Below, piece after piece: positions 49,231-59,218 of a stretch of 64,000 nucleotides of DNA (its first letter is position 1; every line of letters begins with the position of its first letter). A program made the translations under genes and the position numbers. The notes under the pieces are model-generated. The model was not told where the DNA came from. It worked only from the letters and a program-made list of their open reading frames with translations, and ran no database searches. Source of the DNA: Bradyrhizobium erythrophlei (lineage in GTDB: Bacteria; Pseudomonadota; Alphaproteobacteria; Rhizobiales; Xanthobacteraceae); NCBI RefSeq assembly GCF_900142985.1, contig NZ_LT670849.1, positions 3,224,001 to 3,288,000 on the forward strand, given 5' to 3'.

Positions 49231-49857
49231 ATGCCCGATATTGCCTTGCCCAGTGCCGTCAGTACCACCCAGGAAGCCGAGATCGCGGCCGCGCTGGGCG
49301 CGCGTTCGATCGTGCTGGTCGGAATGATGGGGGCCGGCAAATCGACCATCGGACGCAGGCTGTCGGCCCGGCTCGGGTTGCCGTTCCTCGATGCCGACGC
49401 CGAAATCGAGCAGGCCCACCGCCTGCCGATCCCCGACATTTTCGAAAAGTACGGCGAGCCCTATTTCCGCGACGGCGAGGTCCGCGTGATCGCGCGGCTG
49501 CTCGACAACGGACCGGCGGTGATAGCGACCGGTGGCGGCGCCGTCATGCGGGACGAGACGCGCGAGCGGATTCGCACGAAGGCGGTTTCGATCTGGCTCA
49601 AGGTCGATACCGACGTGATCATGCGGCGAGTGAAGCGGCGCTCCGATCGCCCTTTGCTCCAGACCGCAGACCCCGAGGCCACCGTCGAGCGTCTGGTGAA
49701 GGAGCGCGAGCCGCTCTATGGCCAGGCCGACGTGACGATCTGGTCACGCGATGTTCCGCACGACAAGATCGTCGACGAGTGCCTCGAAGCACTGTACGAA
49801 AAGCTTCGCGACGGCCGCGCCACGCAAGGCGATGATAGTTTGGGTGCTGCGCCATGA
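49231..49857 (+). CDS. aroK: Shikimate kinase
   Basis: A 208-residue P-loop kinase phosphorylating shikimate in aromatic amino-acid synthesis. Walker A GMMGAGKSTIG is at 31-41, with FLDADAEIE and IATGGGAVMRDETR (shikimate-binding), and RPLLQ in the lid. The N-terminus has a 25-residue extension usual in this order. Overlaps aroB by ATGA. Confidence 0.96.
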   Translation: MPDIALPSAVSTTQEAEIAAALGARSIVLVGMMGAGKSTIGRRLSARLGLPFLDADAEIEQAHRLPIPDIFEKYGEPYFRDGEVRVIARLLDNGPAVIATGGGAVMRDETRERIRTKAVSIWLKVDTDVIMRRVKRRSDRPLLQTADPEATVERLVKEREPLYGQADVTIWSRDVPHDKIVDECLEALYEKLRDGRATQGDDSLGAAP

Positions 49858-51002
49858 CCGCGCCGCTGAAACACACCGACCTCATCAATGTCGACGTCGC
49901 GCTCGGCGATCGTGCCTATGACATCGTGATCGGCCGCGACGTTCTGGCCACGCTTGGCAGGCGAGTAGCGGCGTTGCGGCCGGGGGTGCGCACCGCCATC
50001 GTCACCGATCGCACCGTTGCGGGCCATTGGCTCAAAAAGACCGAAGCCTCGCTGACCGAGGCCGGAATTGCGACGTCTCACGTCATCGTCGAGGAAGGCG
50101 AGGGCTCCAAGAGCTACGCCGTCCTCGAAAAGGTGAGCGAGGCTTTGATCGCGGCCAGGATCGAGCGTAACGATCTCGTCGTCGCGCTCGGTGGCGGCGT
50201 GGTCGGCGACCTCGCCGGCTTTGCGGCCGCGATTCTTCGCCGCGGCGTCGATTTCGTGCAGGTGCCGACCTCGCTGCTGGCGCAGGTCGATTCTTCCGTC
50301 GGCGGCAAGACCGGCATCAACTCACCGCAGGGAAAAAATCTCATCGGTGCGTTCCACCAGCCGGTGCTGGTGGTCGCCGATACCGCCGTGCTCGATACGT
50401 TGTCACCGCGCCAGTTCCGCGCCGGCTATGCCGAGGTCGCCAAGTATGGATTGCTCGGTGACGAAGCGTTCTTCGCCTGGCTGGAAACGAATCATGCCGA
50501 TATCTTTTCGGGCAATGCTGCGCGCGAGCATGCGATCGCGACCTCCTGCCGCGCCAAGGCCGCGATCGTGGCGCGCGACGAGCGCGAGAATGGCGAGCGC
50601 GCGCTTCTCAATCTCGGACATACCTTCGGACACGCGCTCGAAGCCGCGACCGGCTTCTCCGACCGGCTGTTTCATGGCGAAGGCGTTGCCGTCGGCATGG
50701 TGCTGGCGGCGGAGTTGTCGGCGCAGCTCGGGATGATTGCGGACGGCGACGCCATCCGTATCAAGCACCATCTGGCCGACGTCGGCTTGCCGACGGCGTT
50801 GCAGGATATTGCAGGCTTTACCCAGGAAGGTTTGGCCGATGCGGATGCGCTGATGGCGCTGATGGCGCAGGACAAGAAGGTCAAGCGCGGCCGCCTCACC
50901 TTCATCCTGCTTGAGGCGATCGGCCGCGCCGTCATCGCACCTGACGTCGAGCCGTCACTGGTTCGTGATTTTCTCAAGGTGAAGCTGGAACGCCGGCGCT
51001 AG
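49854..51002 (+). CDS. aroB: 3-Dehydroquinate synthase
   Basis: A 382-residue NAD- and metal-dependent enzyme converting DAHP to 3-dehydroquinate. VVALGGGVVGDLAGFAAAIL, PTSLLAQVDSSVGGKTGINS and the metal ligand His region LNLGHTFGHALEAATGFSDR and HGEGVAVGM are typical. Starts inside the aroK stop (ATGA). Its TAG stop is the first CTAG of the downstream repeat element. Confidence 0.96.
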   Translation: MTAPLKHTDLINVDVALGDRAYDIVIGRDVLATLGRRVAALRPGVRTAIVTDRTVAGHWLKKTEASLTEAGIATSHVIVEEGEGSKSYAVLEKVSEALIAARIERNDLVVALGGGVVGDLAGFAAAILRRGVDFVQVPTSLLAQVDSSVGGKTGINSPQGKNLIGAFHQPVLVVADTAVLDTLSPRQFRAGYAEVAKYGLLGDEAFFAWLETNHADIFSGNAAREHAIATSCRAKAAIVARDERENGERALLNLGHTFGHALEAATGFSDRLFHGEGVAVGMVLAAELSAQLGMIADGDAIRIKHHLADVGLPTALQDIAGFTQEGLADADALMALMAQDKKVKRGRLTFILLEAIGRAVIAPDVEPSLVRDFLKVKLERRR

Positions 51003-51168
51003 TGCCCACTTTCCGAAGTTCGTGTTACACCTCAGCACACACCGTTCACGAACTTCGGAAAGTCATGGGCACTAGCAAACTCATTAATTCTAGTACCGCA
51101 TTATCGATCTGAGGTCCCTGATCGAACTCGCCGCTTGTGGTGCAGGGACTTCAGATCGGCGGTACTAG
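50999..51168 (+). repeat. Composite CTAG double-hairpin element, copy 5
   Basis: Same type as copies 2 and 3: hairpin 1 (50999-51075; arms CTAGTGCCCA, inner TTTCCGAAGTTCGTG), linker CAAACTCATTAATT, hairpin 2 (51090-51168; outer CTAGTACCGC, inner GATCTGAGGTCCCTG against CAGGGACTTCAGATC, one G-T-type wobble position). The first CTAG provides the aroB stop; the last CTAG is shared with copy 6. Confidence 0.92.
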
Positions 51169-51330
51169 TGTGGCGACACTGACGTTCCTTCAGTTTTGCA
51201 GCGAGTTCTTCGAAGGAACGTCAGGGTCAAAGCCACACTAGATCCATATATTTACGAGTGTCCCTTTGGTTCTGACATTCGCAAGAGTGCCCGCTGCGAT
51301 ATAATACGAATGTCAGAACCGGGACACTGG
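51165..51330 (-). repeat. Composite CTAG double-hairpin element, copy 6 (fused to copy 5)
   Basis: Same type as copy 1: hairpin 51165-51241 (outer CTAGTGTGGC/GCCACACTAG, inner CTGACGTTCCTTC), linker ATCCATATATTTA, hairpin 51255-51330 (outer CGAGTGTCCC/GGGACACTGG, inner GGTTCTGACATTCG). It begins in the CTAG that ends copy 5, so the two are joined tail to tail. With copy 5 it fills the aroB to CorC-gene gap almost completely. Confidence 0.9.
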
Positions 51331-51353
51331 CCCGGCCAAACAAGTAGACGCGC

Positions 51354-52661
51354 ATGGATTGGATCACGTTTTCCATCGTCCTGTTCTGCCTGCTGGTGTC
51401 GGCGTTTTTCGCCGGCAGCGAAACCGCCCTGACCGGCGCGTCGCGCGCCAGCATGTTGCGGCTGTCGAAGCAGGGCAATCAAGACGCCGCGATCGTATCG
51501 AGCCTGTCGGCGATGCGCGAGCGCCTGATCGGGGCGCTCCTGCTCGGCAACAACATCGCCAACATCGGCGCCTCGGCGCTGGCAACCGGCATCTTCACGG
51601 CGTGGTTCGGCGAAGTCGGTGTGCTCTATGCCACCGCCGTGATGACGGTGCTCGTTGTGATCTTCGCCGAGGTGTTGCCGAAGACCATCGCCATCAATGC
51701 GCCAGATCGCGTCGCACTGGCCGTGGCGCGGCCCATGAGGGCCATGATGTTCCTGCTCGGGCCGCTGGTCACGGTCGTCGAAGCTGTCGTGCGGCTATTG
51801 TTGCGGTTGTTCGGCGTTGCGGCGCACCACAATCAGCCAATCCTGTCGCCATTCGAGCGGCTGCGCGGCGCCGTCGATCTGCTTCATCATGAAGGCAAGG
51901 TCGAGAAGCAGGACCGCGATATGCTCGGTGGATTGCTGGATCTGCGCGAGCTTCAGGTTTCCGATGTGATGGTTCACCGCACCGAAATGGTGATGATCAA
52001 TGCCGACCTTCCGGCGGAAGAACTCGTGCGCGAGGTGCTCGCGACCGAGTTCACGCGCATTCCGCTGTGGCGCGAAAAGCCGGAAAACATCATCGGCGTC
52101 CTGCACGCCAAGGACCTCCTGCGCGCCATCCGCGCCGCCGACGGCGACACGTCCAAGATCGATGTCTCCACCATCATGCTGCCGCCCTGGTTCGTGCCGG
52201 AGATGCGTCCCGTTTCCGAACAGCTCAAGGCATTCCGCCGCCGCAAGACTCACTTCGCGCTCGTTGTCGACGAGTACGGCGAGGTCGAGGGCATGGTGAC
52301 GCTGGAAGATATTCTGGAAGAGATCGTGGGCGATATTTCCGACGAGCACGATGTCGTCGTCGCCGGCGTCCGTGCCCAGCCCGACGGTTCGGTGGTCGTC
52401 GACGGCTCGGTGCCGATCCGCGATCTCAACCGGGCCATGGACTGGCATCTGCCGGACGAAGAGGCGACGACGGTCGCAGGTCTCGTGATCCACGAGGCGC
52501 GCTCGATCCCCGACCGGGGCCAGAGCTTCACCTTCCACGGCTTCCGTTTCCGTGTGTTGCGACGTGAGCGCAACCGCATTACGGCGCTTCGAATCGTCGC
52601 GGTGCCGCGTGAGGCCGAGGTCGCCGAAAAGATGCCCAGGCGTGCCGGCAAGGCGTTTTGA
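51354..52661 (+). CDS. CNNM/CorC/HlyC-type membrane protein
   Basis: A 435-residue protein: a DUF21 (CNNM) domain with about four transmembrane segments (FAGSETALTGASRASMLRLS onward), two CBS domains (VHRTEMVMINADLPAEELVR; HFALVVDEYGEVEGMVTLED) and a CorC_HlyC C-terminal domain (FTFHGFRFRVLRRERNRITA). Related proteins take part in Mg2+/Co2+ efflux; haemolysin naming is historical. Only 23 bases separate its start from the repeat element. Confidence 0.93.
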   Translation: MDWITFSIVLFCLLVSAFFAGSETALTGASRASMLRLSKQGNQDAAIVSSLSAMRERLIGALLLGNNIANIGASALATGIFTAWFGEVGVLYATAVMTVLVVIFAEVLPKTIAINAPDRVALAVARPMRAMMFLLGPLVTVVEAVVRLLLRLFGVAAHHNQPILSPFERLRGAVDLLHHEGKVEKQDRDMLGGLLDLRELQVSDVMVHRTEMVMINADLPAEELVREVLATEFTRIPLWREKPENIIGVLHAKDLLRAIRAADGDTSKIDVSTIMLPPWFVPEMRPVSEQLKAFRRRKTHFALVVDEYGEVEGMVTLEDILEEIVGDISDEHDVVVAGVRAQPDGSVVVDGSVPIRDLNRAMDWHLPDEEATTVAGLVIHEARSIPDRGQSFTFHGFRFRVLRRERNRITALRIVAVPREAEVAEKMPRRAGKAF

Positions 52662-52741
52662 TCAAGAAGGCTTTTTAATCAAATTTGCTTGTCTGCCCAG
52701 CCTCCGGTTTGCGAGGGAGTCGGGAGCCGCTTACCGTACAA

Positions 52742-53017
52742 CTACGAGGTGGTTTCTCCGGGAGCCTGCGCCTTGATCGCCAACGCGTGCACGCCGCCGG
52801 CCAGTTCCGGCGCCAGCGCTGAATTAATCATGCGGTGGCGCTCGATCCGGCTCTTTCCTTTGAAGGCATCGGACACAATATACACTCTGAAATGTGTCTC
52901 GCCGCCGGGCCTGTGGCCGGCATGGCCTTCATGAAGATGCGATTCATCGGACACGTCGAGGCTTTCTGGCGAGAAAGCTTCGCGCAACTTGTTTGTGATA
53001 ATGGCTTTGGTGTTCAT
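52742..53017 (-). CDS. BolA family protein
   Basis: A 91-residue KH-like protein. TNKLREAFSPESLDVSDESH and GHRPGGETHFRVYIVSDAFK followed by RIERHRMINSAL and VHALAIKAQAPGE match BolA. Such proteins bind [2Fe-2S] with monothiol glutaredoxins and influence envelope and iron regulation. The start at 53017 (MNTKAIITNKL) is the family start. Divergent from the J-domain gene. Confidence 0.92.
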   Translation of the reverse strand: MNTKAIITNKLREAFSPESLDVSDESHLHEGHAGHRPGGETHFRVYIVSDAFKGKSRIERHRMINSALAPELAGGVHALAIKAQAPGETTS

Positions 53018-53125
53018 GGTGGCGGCAATACGTCTGCCATCGATTTTCGTCAATGGCGTCCCGGGAGTGAGCGGTTTCGCAATGTCAAGACTTGAAGCCC
53101 GAAGCGTTGCGTAGTCAAAGACAGC

Positions 53126-53764
53126 ATGCCAATTGATTCATCCAAATTCTTCGACTCCATTCGCATCAAGCCGACCAAGGTGAGTGCGAAGCGCCAGGCG
53201 CAGACGGGTGCCGAAGCGATGGCCTGTGAATGGGCGGGATGCCAGAACAAGGGCGCCCACCGCGCGCCGAAGGGGCGCGAGAATTCGCGCGAGTACTGGC
53301 ATTTCTGCCTCGACCATGTCCGCGAGTACAACCAGTCCTACAATTTCTTCCAGGGCATGAATCCGGATGACGTCGCGCGTTACCAGAAGGACGCGCTGAC
53401 CGGCCATCGCCCGACCTGGAAGATGGGCGCCAATGGCGCCAAGAAAGGCGAGGGCGATATCGCCGGCGCCTCCGATCCGTTCCATATGTTCAGCGAACTC
53501 AACGGCCGCGGCCGCTGGCGGCCGGGCCCCGGCGGCGCGCAAGAGGCCAAGCCGGAAACGCGCAAGGTCATGAACGCCGAGCGCAAGGCGCTCCAGGTGA
53601 TGGGACTTGGCGCCGCGGCGACGCTCGATGACGTCAAGGCCAAGTACAAGGCGCTGGTCAAGCAGCATCACCCCGACGCCAATGGCGGCGACCGCTCCAC
53701 GGAAGATCGCCTGATCGAGATCATCAAGGCGTATAACTACTTGAAGACGGTGGTGCGCGCGTAA
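53126..53764 (+). CDS. J-domain co-chaperone-like protein
   Basis: A 212-residue protein. The N-terminal half (ACEWAGCQNKGAHRAPKGRE, WHFCLDHVREYNQSYNFFQG) has a Cys/His cluster that may bind zinc. The C-terminal 60 residues are a J domain (ALQVMGLGAAATLDDVKAKY, KALVKQHHPDANGGD) with the HPD motif that stimulates DnaK. This layout is conserved in alphaproteobacteria beside bolA. Client unknown. Confidence 0.9.
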   Translation: MPIDSSKFFDSIRIKPTKVSAKRQAQTGAEAMACEWAGCQNKGAHRAPKGRENSREYWHFCLDHVREYNQSYNFFQGMNPDDVARYQKDALTGHRPTWKMGANGAKKGEGDIAGASDPFHMFSELNGRGRWRPGPGGAQEAKPETRKVMNAERKALQVMGLGAAATLDDVKAKYKALVKQHHPDANGGDRSTEDRLIEIIKAYNYLKTVVRA

Positions 53765-53770
53765 AGCCGG

Positions 53771-54445
53771 TCAGAGCTTTGCACGGTCGGATTGGACCGC
53801 CGGCTCGATGATCCCGCCGCCGCGCCTGCGGCGGATCACCCAGGTCACCAGCGCAACGATCAGAGCGCCAACGACCACCGTCGCGATCCAGTAGTGCTTG
53901 GCGATCCCCCCATGCGGCGTAAAGCCGCCGTACCGATGCAGCGCCGTCACGGCGAGCACCCCGGGCAGGACATGGGCCGGGGCCCACAGCAACACGGCCG
54001 GAATGTTGACGCCGTAGAACGCCGCCGGCGACATCCCGAGTGCGCCCGCCGTGAGCGGGACGAAGGCGCGGATCGGTGGCACGAAGCGCGCAAAGAACAC
54101 CGCCAGCGCCCCCCAGCGGTGGAAGAACGCCTCGCTCTGGGCAACGACCTTCGGATGGTTCGATAGCGGCCAGACATTGAGAATTTCGCGCTGTTCGCGA
54201 TGGCCGAGCAGAAAGGCCGACCCGTCGCCGAGTAGAGCACCGGCGATGGCCACAAGCAGGACCCAGCCGAGTTGCAGCTCGCCGCCGGGTACCAGCGCAC
54301 TTAGCGCAAAAATGATGGTCGAGCCAGGAATCACCGCGCCGACGATCGGAACCGCCTCCAGAAGCGCCGCCAGAAACAGTGTCAGATAGGCCAGCCACAC
54401 GTGGGCCGAGACAAAGGCGATCAATGGGTCGATCAGTGAGGCCAC
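53771..54445 (-). CDS. DedA family membrane protein
   Basis: A 224-residue inner-membrane protein with about five hydrophobic segments. LEAVPIVGAVIPGSTIIFAL, GDGSAFLLGHR and FHRWGALAVFFARFVPPIRA, then VPLTAGALGMSPAAFYGVNI are the DedA/SNARE-associated hallmarks. DedA proteins are linked to undecaprenyl-phosphate recycling and membrane homeostasis. Convergent with the J-domain gene. Confidence 0.93.
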   Translation of the reverse strand: MASLIDPLIAFVSAHVWLAYLTLFLAALLEAVPIVGAVIPGSTIIFALSALVPGGELQLGWVLLVAIAGALLGDGSAFLLGHREQREILNVWPLSNHPKVVAQSEAFFHRWGALAVFFARFVPPIRAFVPLTAGALGMSPAAFYGVNIPAVLLWAPAHVLPGVLAVTALHRYGGFTPHGGIAKHYWIATVVVGALIVALVTWVIRRRRGGGIIEPAVQSDRAKL

Positions 54446-54757
54446 GAAAATCCCTATATGTTGGGGGATGGTTGCTTGGCAGGCACGCCTAGCACAACTC
54501 GCCAGATGGCTGGAAAGTGCCCGTTCCTTGCCTGTATTGCATTGGTCGCACGAGAGTGCGGCCTGGACTTGACGGGATTCGCAGGGCTGCCTTCCAAAAC
54601 TGCGTCTGGCTACTATCTTTATGATTATTCAACGGAACTTTGATTACCACTTGGGCTTCTTCCTATCGCCGCTCTCTGATAGGTTTCACTGAGCTACCCA
54701 TCCGCAGCCTTATCCATACATCTGGTTTCGGGAGCCCCCTGAGACCTCGGAGGATTG
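54446..54757. other. Intergenic region upstream of cobS
   Basis: 312 bases between the divergent dedA-type gene and cobS, lower in GC than its surroundings toward the right. No gene or repeat is recognised. I looked for a cobalamin riboswitch and did not see its conserved box. A strong GGAGGA lies 4 bases before the cobS ATG. Confidence 0.55.
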
Positions 54758-55756
54758 ATGACGACCGCCGCCACGACCACAGCGCCAGAGCCCACAGGCT
54801 TGCCCGATATGAAGGTGTCGGTGCGGCAGGTGTTCGGAATCGACAGCGACCTCGAAGTGCCCGCTTATTCGCAAGTCGACCCGCACGTGCCGGACGTCGA
54901 TTCGGATTACCGTTTTGATCGCGCCACGACGCTCGCGATCCTGGCCGGCTTTGCGAAGAATCGCCGCGTTATGGTGACCGGCTACCACGGCACCGGCAAA
55001 TCGACTCACATCGAGCAGGTCGCAGCCAGGCTCAACTGGCCTTGTGTGCGCGTCAACCTCGACAGCCATATCAGCCGTATCGACCTCGTCGGCAAGGACG
55101 CCATCGTCGTCAAGGACGGCAAGCAGGTCACCGAATTCCGCGACGGCATCCTGCCCTGGGCCTTGCAGCACAATATCGCGCTGGTGTTCGACGAATATGA
55201 CGCCGGCCGCCCCGATGTGATGTTCGTGATCCAGCGCGTGCTGGAAGTCTCTGGCCGCCTGACGCTGCTCGACCAGAACAAGGTGATCAAGCCGCACCCG
55301 GCCTTCCGTCTGTTCTCCACCGCCAATACGGTCGGTCTCGGCGATACGTCGGGCCTCTATCACGGCACCCAACAGATCAACCAGGGCCAGATGGACCGCT
55401 GGTCGATCGTCACCACGCTGAATTATCTCGCCCATGACGAGGAAGTGGAGATCGTGCTGGCGAAGGCCCATCACTATCGCACTACCCAGGGCCGCGACAT
55501 CGTCAACAAGATGGTGCGGCTTGCCGATCTTACCCGCAACGCGTTCGCCAACGGCGATTTGTCGACGGTGATGAGCCCGCGTACCGTGATCACCTGGGCG
55601 GAGAACTCGGAGATCTTCGGCGATATCGGTTTTGCCTTCCGCGTCACCTTCCTCAACAAGTGTGACGAACTGGAACGGCCGCTGGTGGCCGAGTTCTATC
55701 AGCGCTGCTTCAACGCCGAGCTTGCCGAATCCGCGGTCAACGTGGCGCTGAGCTGA
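54758..55756 (+). CDS. cobS: Aerobic cobaltochelatase subunit CobS
   Basis: A 332-residue AAA+ ATPase that with CobN and CobT inserts Co2+ into hydrogenobyrinate a,c-diamide. Walker A is GYHGTGKST, the sensor/Walker B region is [20 protein letters not shown], and [20 protein letters not shown] is characteristic. The ATG at 54758 is better placed against GGAGGA than the TTG at 54755. First gene of the cobS-GNAT-cobT unit. Confidence 0.96.
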   Translation: MTTAATTTAPEPTGLPDMKVSVRQVFGIDSDLEVPAYSQVDPHVPDVDSDYRFDRATTLAILAGFAKNRRVMVTGYHGTGKSTHIEQVAARLNWPCVRVNLDSHISRIDLVGKDAIVVKDGKQVTEFRDGILPWALQHNIALVFDEYDAGRPDVMFVIQRVLEVSGRLTLLDQNKVIKPHPAFRLFSTANTVGLGDTSGLYHGTQQINQGQMDRWSIVTTLNYLAHDEEVEIVLAKAHHYRTTQGRDIVNKMVRLADLTRNAFANGDLSTVMSPRTVITWAENSEIFGDIGFAFRVTFLNKCDELERPLVAEFYQRCFNAELAESAVNVALS

Positions 55757-55760
55757 AACC

Positions 55761-56171
55761 ATGCCGGCGATCGCCGTCGAGCGTACGATCGGCGAGACCA
55801 AGCGCGCGGTGATCGGTGGCCTCATCGGCTATAATGAACAGAAGATGGGGAAGCAGCGATACCGCCGCTTCGCCGTCTCGCTCCGCGAGAAGAAAAAGAT
55901 CGTCGGCGGGGTAGTCGGCGAAGTCTGGATGACGGTGCTGTTCATTCAGCTGTTCTGGATCGACGAGCGGTTTCGCGGCAAGGGTCGCGGAGCGGCGTTG
56001 ATCAAGAAGATCGAGGATGAAGCGCGCCGGTTCGGGGCAATTCGCTCCTACGTCGATACGATGAGTGTTCAGGCGCCGGGCTTCTACCGTAGGTGCGGCT
56101 ACAAGGCGTTCGGTTCGATCAAGGGCTATCCTGGCGGCGTGACGCGCCACTGGCTTACGAAGGCACTATGA
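55761..56171 (+). CDS. GNAT-family N-acetyltransferase
   Basis: A 136-residue single-domain acetyltransferase. [20 protein letters not shown] is the acetyl-CoA-binding motif A, followed by [20 protein letters not shown] (motif B). It is inserted between cobS and cobT with a 4-base gap and an ATGA overlap, so it is made with the chelatase. The substrate is unknown; a link to cobalamin synthesis is only positional. Confidence 0.9.
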   Translation: MPAIAVERTIGETKRAVIGGLIGYNEQKMGKQRYRRFAVSLREKKKIVGGVVGEVWMTVLFIQLFWIDERFRGKGRGAALIKKIEDEARRFGAIRSYVDTMSVQAPGFYRRCGYKAFGSIKGYPGGVTRHWLTKAL

Positions 56172-58072
56172 GCACATCATCCAACAGCAAGTTCCGCACC
56201 GGGCCCAAGGAAGCGCCGACCGAGCCGTTCAAGCGCTCCGTCACCGCGTGCCTGCGTGCGATTGCGAAGAAGCCGGAACTTGAAGTGTCGTTTGCGGCCG
56301 AGCGGCCGGGTTTGTCGCCGGGCAAGGCGCGGTTGCCGGAGCCGCCGCGCAAGATGACCAAGCGCGATGCCGCGATCGTCCGCGGGCACGCCGATTCGAT
56401 TGCGCTGAAACTCGCCTGCCACGATCCGAAAGTGCATCGCAAGCTGATGCCCGGCAATCCGCAGGCCCGCGGCGTGTTCGAAGCCGTCGAACAGGCCCGC
56501 GTCGAGGCGCTCGGGTCGCGGCGGATGTCGGGCGTTGCCAAGAATCTCACCGCGATGCTCGACGATCATTTCCACCGCGGCAAATTCGACGAGATCACCG
56601 ACCGTGCCGATGCGCCGTTGTCGGATGCGCTCGCGATGCTGGTACGCGAGCGGCTGACCGGGATGGCGCCGCCGGCCGCGGCACGCAAGATGGTCGACCT
56701 CTGGCGTCCCATTCTCGAAGACAAGATCGGCTCGCGGCTCGACCAGCTCGATCGCTTTGCGGAGGATCAGGCCAGGTTCGGCGATGCGGTCCACGATCTG
56801 TTGTCGGCGCTTGAACTCGGCGACGACCGCAACGCGGAAGCCGACGAGGACGAGAACCAGGACGACAGCCGCGATGGTGAAAACGACCAGTCCGGCGCCG
56901 ACGGCTCGCCGGAGTCTGACGCCGCCCAGGAGATGAGCGCCGACCAGGCGCAGGCGACGACCGAAGAAATGTCGGACAGCGCGATGGAAAGCGCGCAAGC
57001 CTCGACGTCCGACACGTTCGACGATGGCGAACTGGGCGACGACGAAACGCCGGGCGAGGCGACGCGGCCGAACGCGCGCGGGCAGAACGAGCCGCGGGGC
57101 CCGGAGTACCACGCCTTTGCGCCCAAGTTCGACGAGGTGATTGCGGCGGAGGATCTCTGCGATCATGACGAGCTTGAGCGGCTGCGCAGCTATCTCGACA
57201 AGCAGCTCGCGCATCTGCAAGGCATCGTGGCGCGGCTTGCCAACCGCCTGCAACGCCGGCTGATGGCCCAGCAGAATCGCGCCTGGGAGTTCGATCTCGA
57301 GGAAGGCATTCTTGATCCGGCCCGTCTGTCGCGGGTCGTGACCGATCCCTATCATCCGCTCTCGTTCATGCACGAGAAGGAGGCGACCTTCCGCGACACG
57401 GTGGTGACGCTGCTGCTCGACAATTCCGGCTCGATGCGCGGCCGCCCGATCACGGTTGCCGCAACGTGTGCCGATATTTTGGCGCGCACGCTGGAGCGTT
57501 GCGGCGTCAAGGTGGAAATCCTTGGCTTCACCACCCGCGCCTGGAAGGGCGGGCAGTCGCGCGAGGCGTGGCTTGCTGCCGGCAAGCCGGCCAACCCCGG
57601 CCGTCTGAACGACCTCCGGCACATCATCTATAAATCGGCCGACGCGCCCTGGCGGCGCGCGCGCAAGAATCTCGGGCTGATGATGCGCGAAGGTCTCCTG
57701 AAGGAAAATATCGATGGCGAGGCGCTCGATTGGGCGCACAAGCGCCTGCTCGGCCGCCCCGAGCAACGCAAGATCCTGATGATGATTTCCGACGGTGCGC
57801 CAGTCGACGATTCCACGCTGTCGGTCAATCCCGGCAACTATCTGGAGCGGCATCTGCGTCATATCATCGAGGAAATCGAGACGCGTTCGCCGGTCGAGTT
57901 GATCGCCATCGGCATCGGCCACGACGTCACGCGCTACTATCGCCGCGCGGTCACCATTGTGGACGCCGAAGAACTCGGCGGCGCCATCACCGAGAAACTG
58001 GCCGAATTGTTCAGCGAGACCCACGGGCCCGCGCCGGCCTCAACAGGATCGCGGCGCCGGCTGCACTCCTGA
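56168..58072 (+). CDS. cobT: Aerobic cobaltochelatase subunit CobT
   Basis: A 634-residue partner of CobS. The N-terminal region ([20 protein letters not shown]) and helical part are followed by a strongly acidic linker (about 225-320; rich in Asp, Glu, Ser) and a C-terminal VWA domain with MIDAS motif [13 protein letters not shown] and later [20 protein letters not shown]. This matches the MgChlD-like CobT architecture. The ATG at 56168 overlaps the GNAT stop. Confidence 0.95.
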   Translation: MSTSSNSKFRTGPKEAPTEPFKRSVTACLRAIAKKPELEVSFAAERPGLSPGKARLPEPPRKMTKRDAAIVRGHADSIALKLACHDPKVHRKLMPGNPQARGVFEAVEQARVEALGSRRMSGVAKNLTAMLDDHFHRGKFDEITDRADAPLSDALAMLVRERLTGMAPPAAARKMVDLWRPILEDKIGSRLDQLDRFAEDQARFGDAVHDLLSALELGDDRNAEADEDENQDDSRDGENDQSGADGSPESDAAQEMSADQAQATTEEMSDSAMESAQASTSDTFDDGELGDDETPGEATRPNARGQNEPRGPEYHAFAPKFDEVIAAEDLCDHDELERLRSYLDKQLAHLQGIVARLANRLQRRLMAQQNRAWEFDLEEGILDPARLSRVVTDPYHPLSFMHEKEATFRDTVVTLLLDNSGSMRGRPITVAATCADILARTLERCGVKVEILGFTTRAWKGGQSREAWLAAGKPANPGRLNDLRHIIYKSADAPWRRARKNLGLMMREGLLKENIDGEALDWAHKRLLGRPEQRKILMMISDGAPVDDSTLSVNPGNYLERHLRHIIEEIETRSPVELIAIGIGHDVTRYYRRAVTIVDAEELGGAITEKLAELFSETHGPAPASTGSRRRLHS

Positions 58073-58079
58073 TTTCCGC

Positions 58080-59168
58080 GTGATCCTGCGCAGTAAAACG
58101 CTGCCAGACCTGCGCGGTTCACGCCGCGCTTTCATGCAACTCGCGGCAGCCGGCCTGTCGACGGCGGCCGCGTCCCGCGTCGCAAGCGCCCAGTTCGTTC
58201 CGCCGCCGGTCTCGCCCGGCCAGTCCGACGACAATTCGAGCCCAGCTCCGGTATCGATCGAGGTCAAGGCCAGCCCCATTCCCTGGTTTGACCGGCATGA
58301 CCACAATCGCGTGCGATTCGGCGCGCTCGAATTTCGCAGTGGGCTGGTGCTGACGTCATCTTTCCGGCGGTTCGGCGGACTATCCGGATTGCGGCTCGAC
58401 GCGAAAGGCGAACGCTTCATATCATTCAGCGACAAGGGACACTGGTTCACCGGGCGCATCGTGTATGAGGGGCGTGCGATGGCAGGGCTTGCCGATGTCG
58501 AGTCGGCGCCGATGCGGGGGCCTGACGGAAAACCCATCCCCGCCTATGGCTGGTATGATTCGGAGTCGATCGCAATCGACGGTTCGTTCGTCTATATCGG
58601 GCTTGAGCGGGCCAACAAGGTGTTGCGCTTCGATTTCAGCAAGGGATTTACCCGCTCGAGGGGCGAAGTCGTGCCACTGCCGACAGCGGCAAGCCGGCTG
58701 CCCAACAACAAGGGGCTTGAAGCCCTGGTGTTCGTGCCGAAGGGCCAGCCGCTGGCCGGGACGCTGATCGCCATCTCCGAGCGCGGTCTCGATCCAAACG
58801 GCAATCTCGTCGCATTTTTGGTCGGAGGCCCGACGCCGGGCCAGTTCAGCGTTCGCCGTACCGAAGAGTTCGATGTCAGCGACGCGGTGTTGCTGACTGG
58901 CGATCTCTTGATCCTGGAACGGAAATTTTCCTGGACGTCCGGGGTTGGCATTCGTATCCGGCGCATTCCGCTTCAATCGGTCGCGCCCGGCGCCGTGGTC
59001 GATGGCCCCTCGATTTTCGAGGCCGACCTCGGTAACGAGGTCGACAACATGGAAGGCATCGACGCCCACGTCACCGCGGAGGGCGAGACCGTGCTGACCA
59101 TGGTGTCCGATGATAACTTCTCGATGATCCAGCGCACCTTGCTGCTGCAATTCACGCTTGCAGGGTGA
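58080..59168 (+). CDS. Esterase-like-of-phytase protein, exported
   Basis: A 362-residue protein with a Tat-like signal (RGSRRAFMQLAAAGLSTAAA, cleavage near VASAQ). The mature part is a beta-propeller-type 'esterase-like activity of phytase' domain: GGLSGLRLDAKGERFISFSD, ESIAIDGSFVYIGLERANKV, VDNMEGIDAH and VSDDNFSMIQRTLLLQFTL. The start is probably the GTG at 58080, 8 bases after the cobT stop. Substrate unknown; the domain occurs in predicted phosphoesterases. Confidence 0.85.
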   Translation: MILRSKTLPDLRGSRRAFMQLAAAGLSTAAASRVASAQFVPPPVSPGQSDDNSSPAPVSIEVKASPIPWFDRHDHNRVRFGALEFRSGLVLTSSFRRFGGLSGLRLDAKGERFISFSDKGHWFTGRIVYEGRAMAGLADVESAPMRGPDGKPIPAYGWYDSESIAIDGSFVYIGLERANKVLRFDFSKGFTRSRGEVVPLPTAASRLPNNKGLEALVFVPKGQPLAGTLIAISERGLDPNGNLVAFLVGGPTPGQFSVRRTEEFDVSDAVLLTGDLLILERKFSWTSGVGIRIRRIPLQSVAPGAVVDGPSIFEADLGNEVDNMEGIDAHVTAEGETVLTMVSDDNFSMIQRTLLLQFTLAG

Positions 59169-59218
59169 TATGTCCTGCCGGATTTCGACTGGACTTAATG
59201 GTGGAGAGCGGAGTGCCA

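Noticed and set aside
54446..54757. Cobalamin riboswitch upstream of cobS
   Set aside because: The conserved B12 box and its flanking stems could not be found by eye in either orientation.
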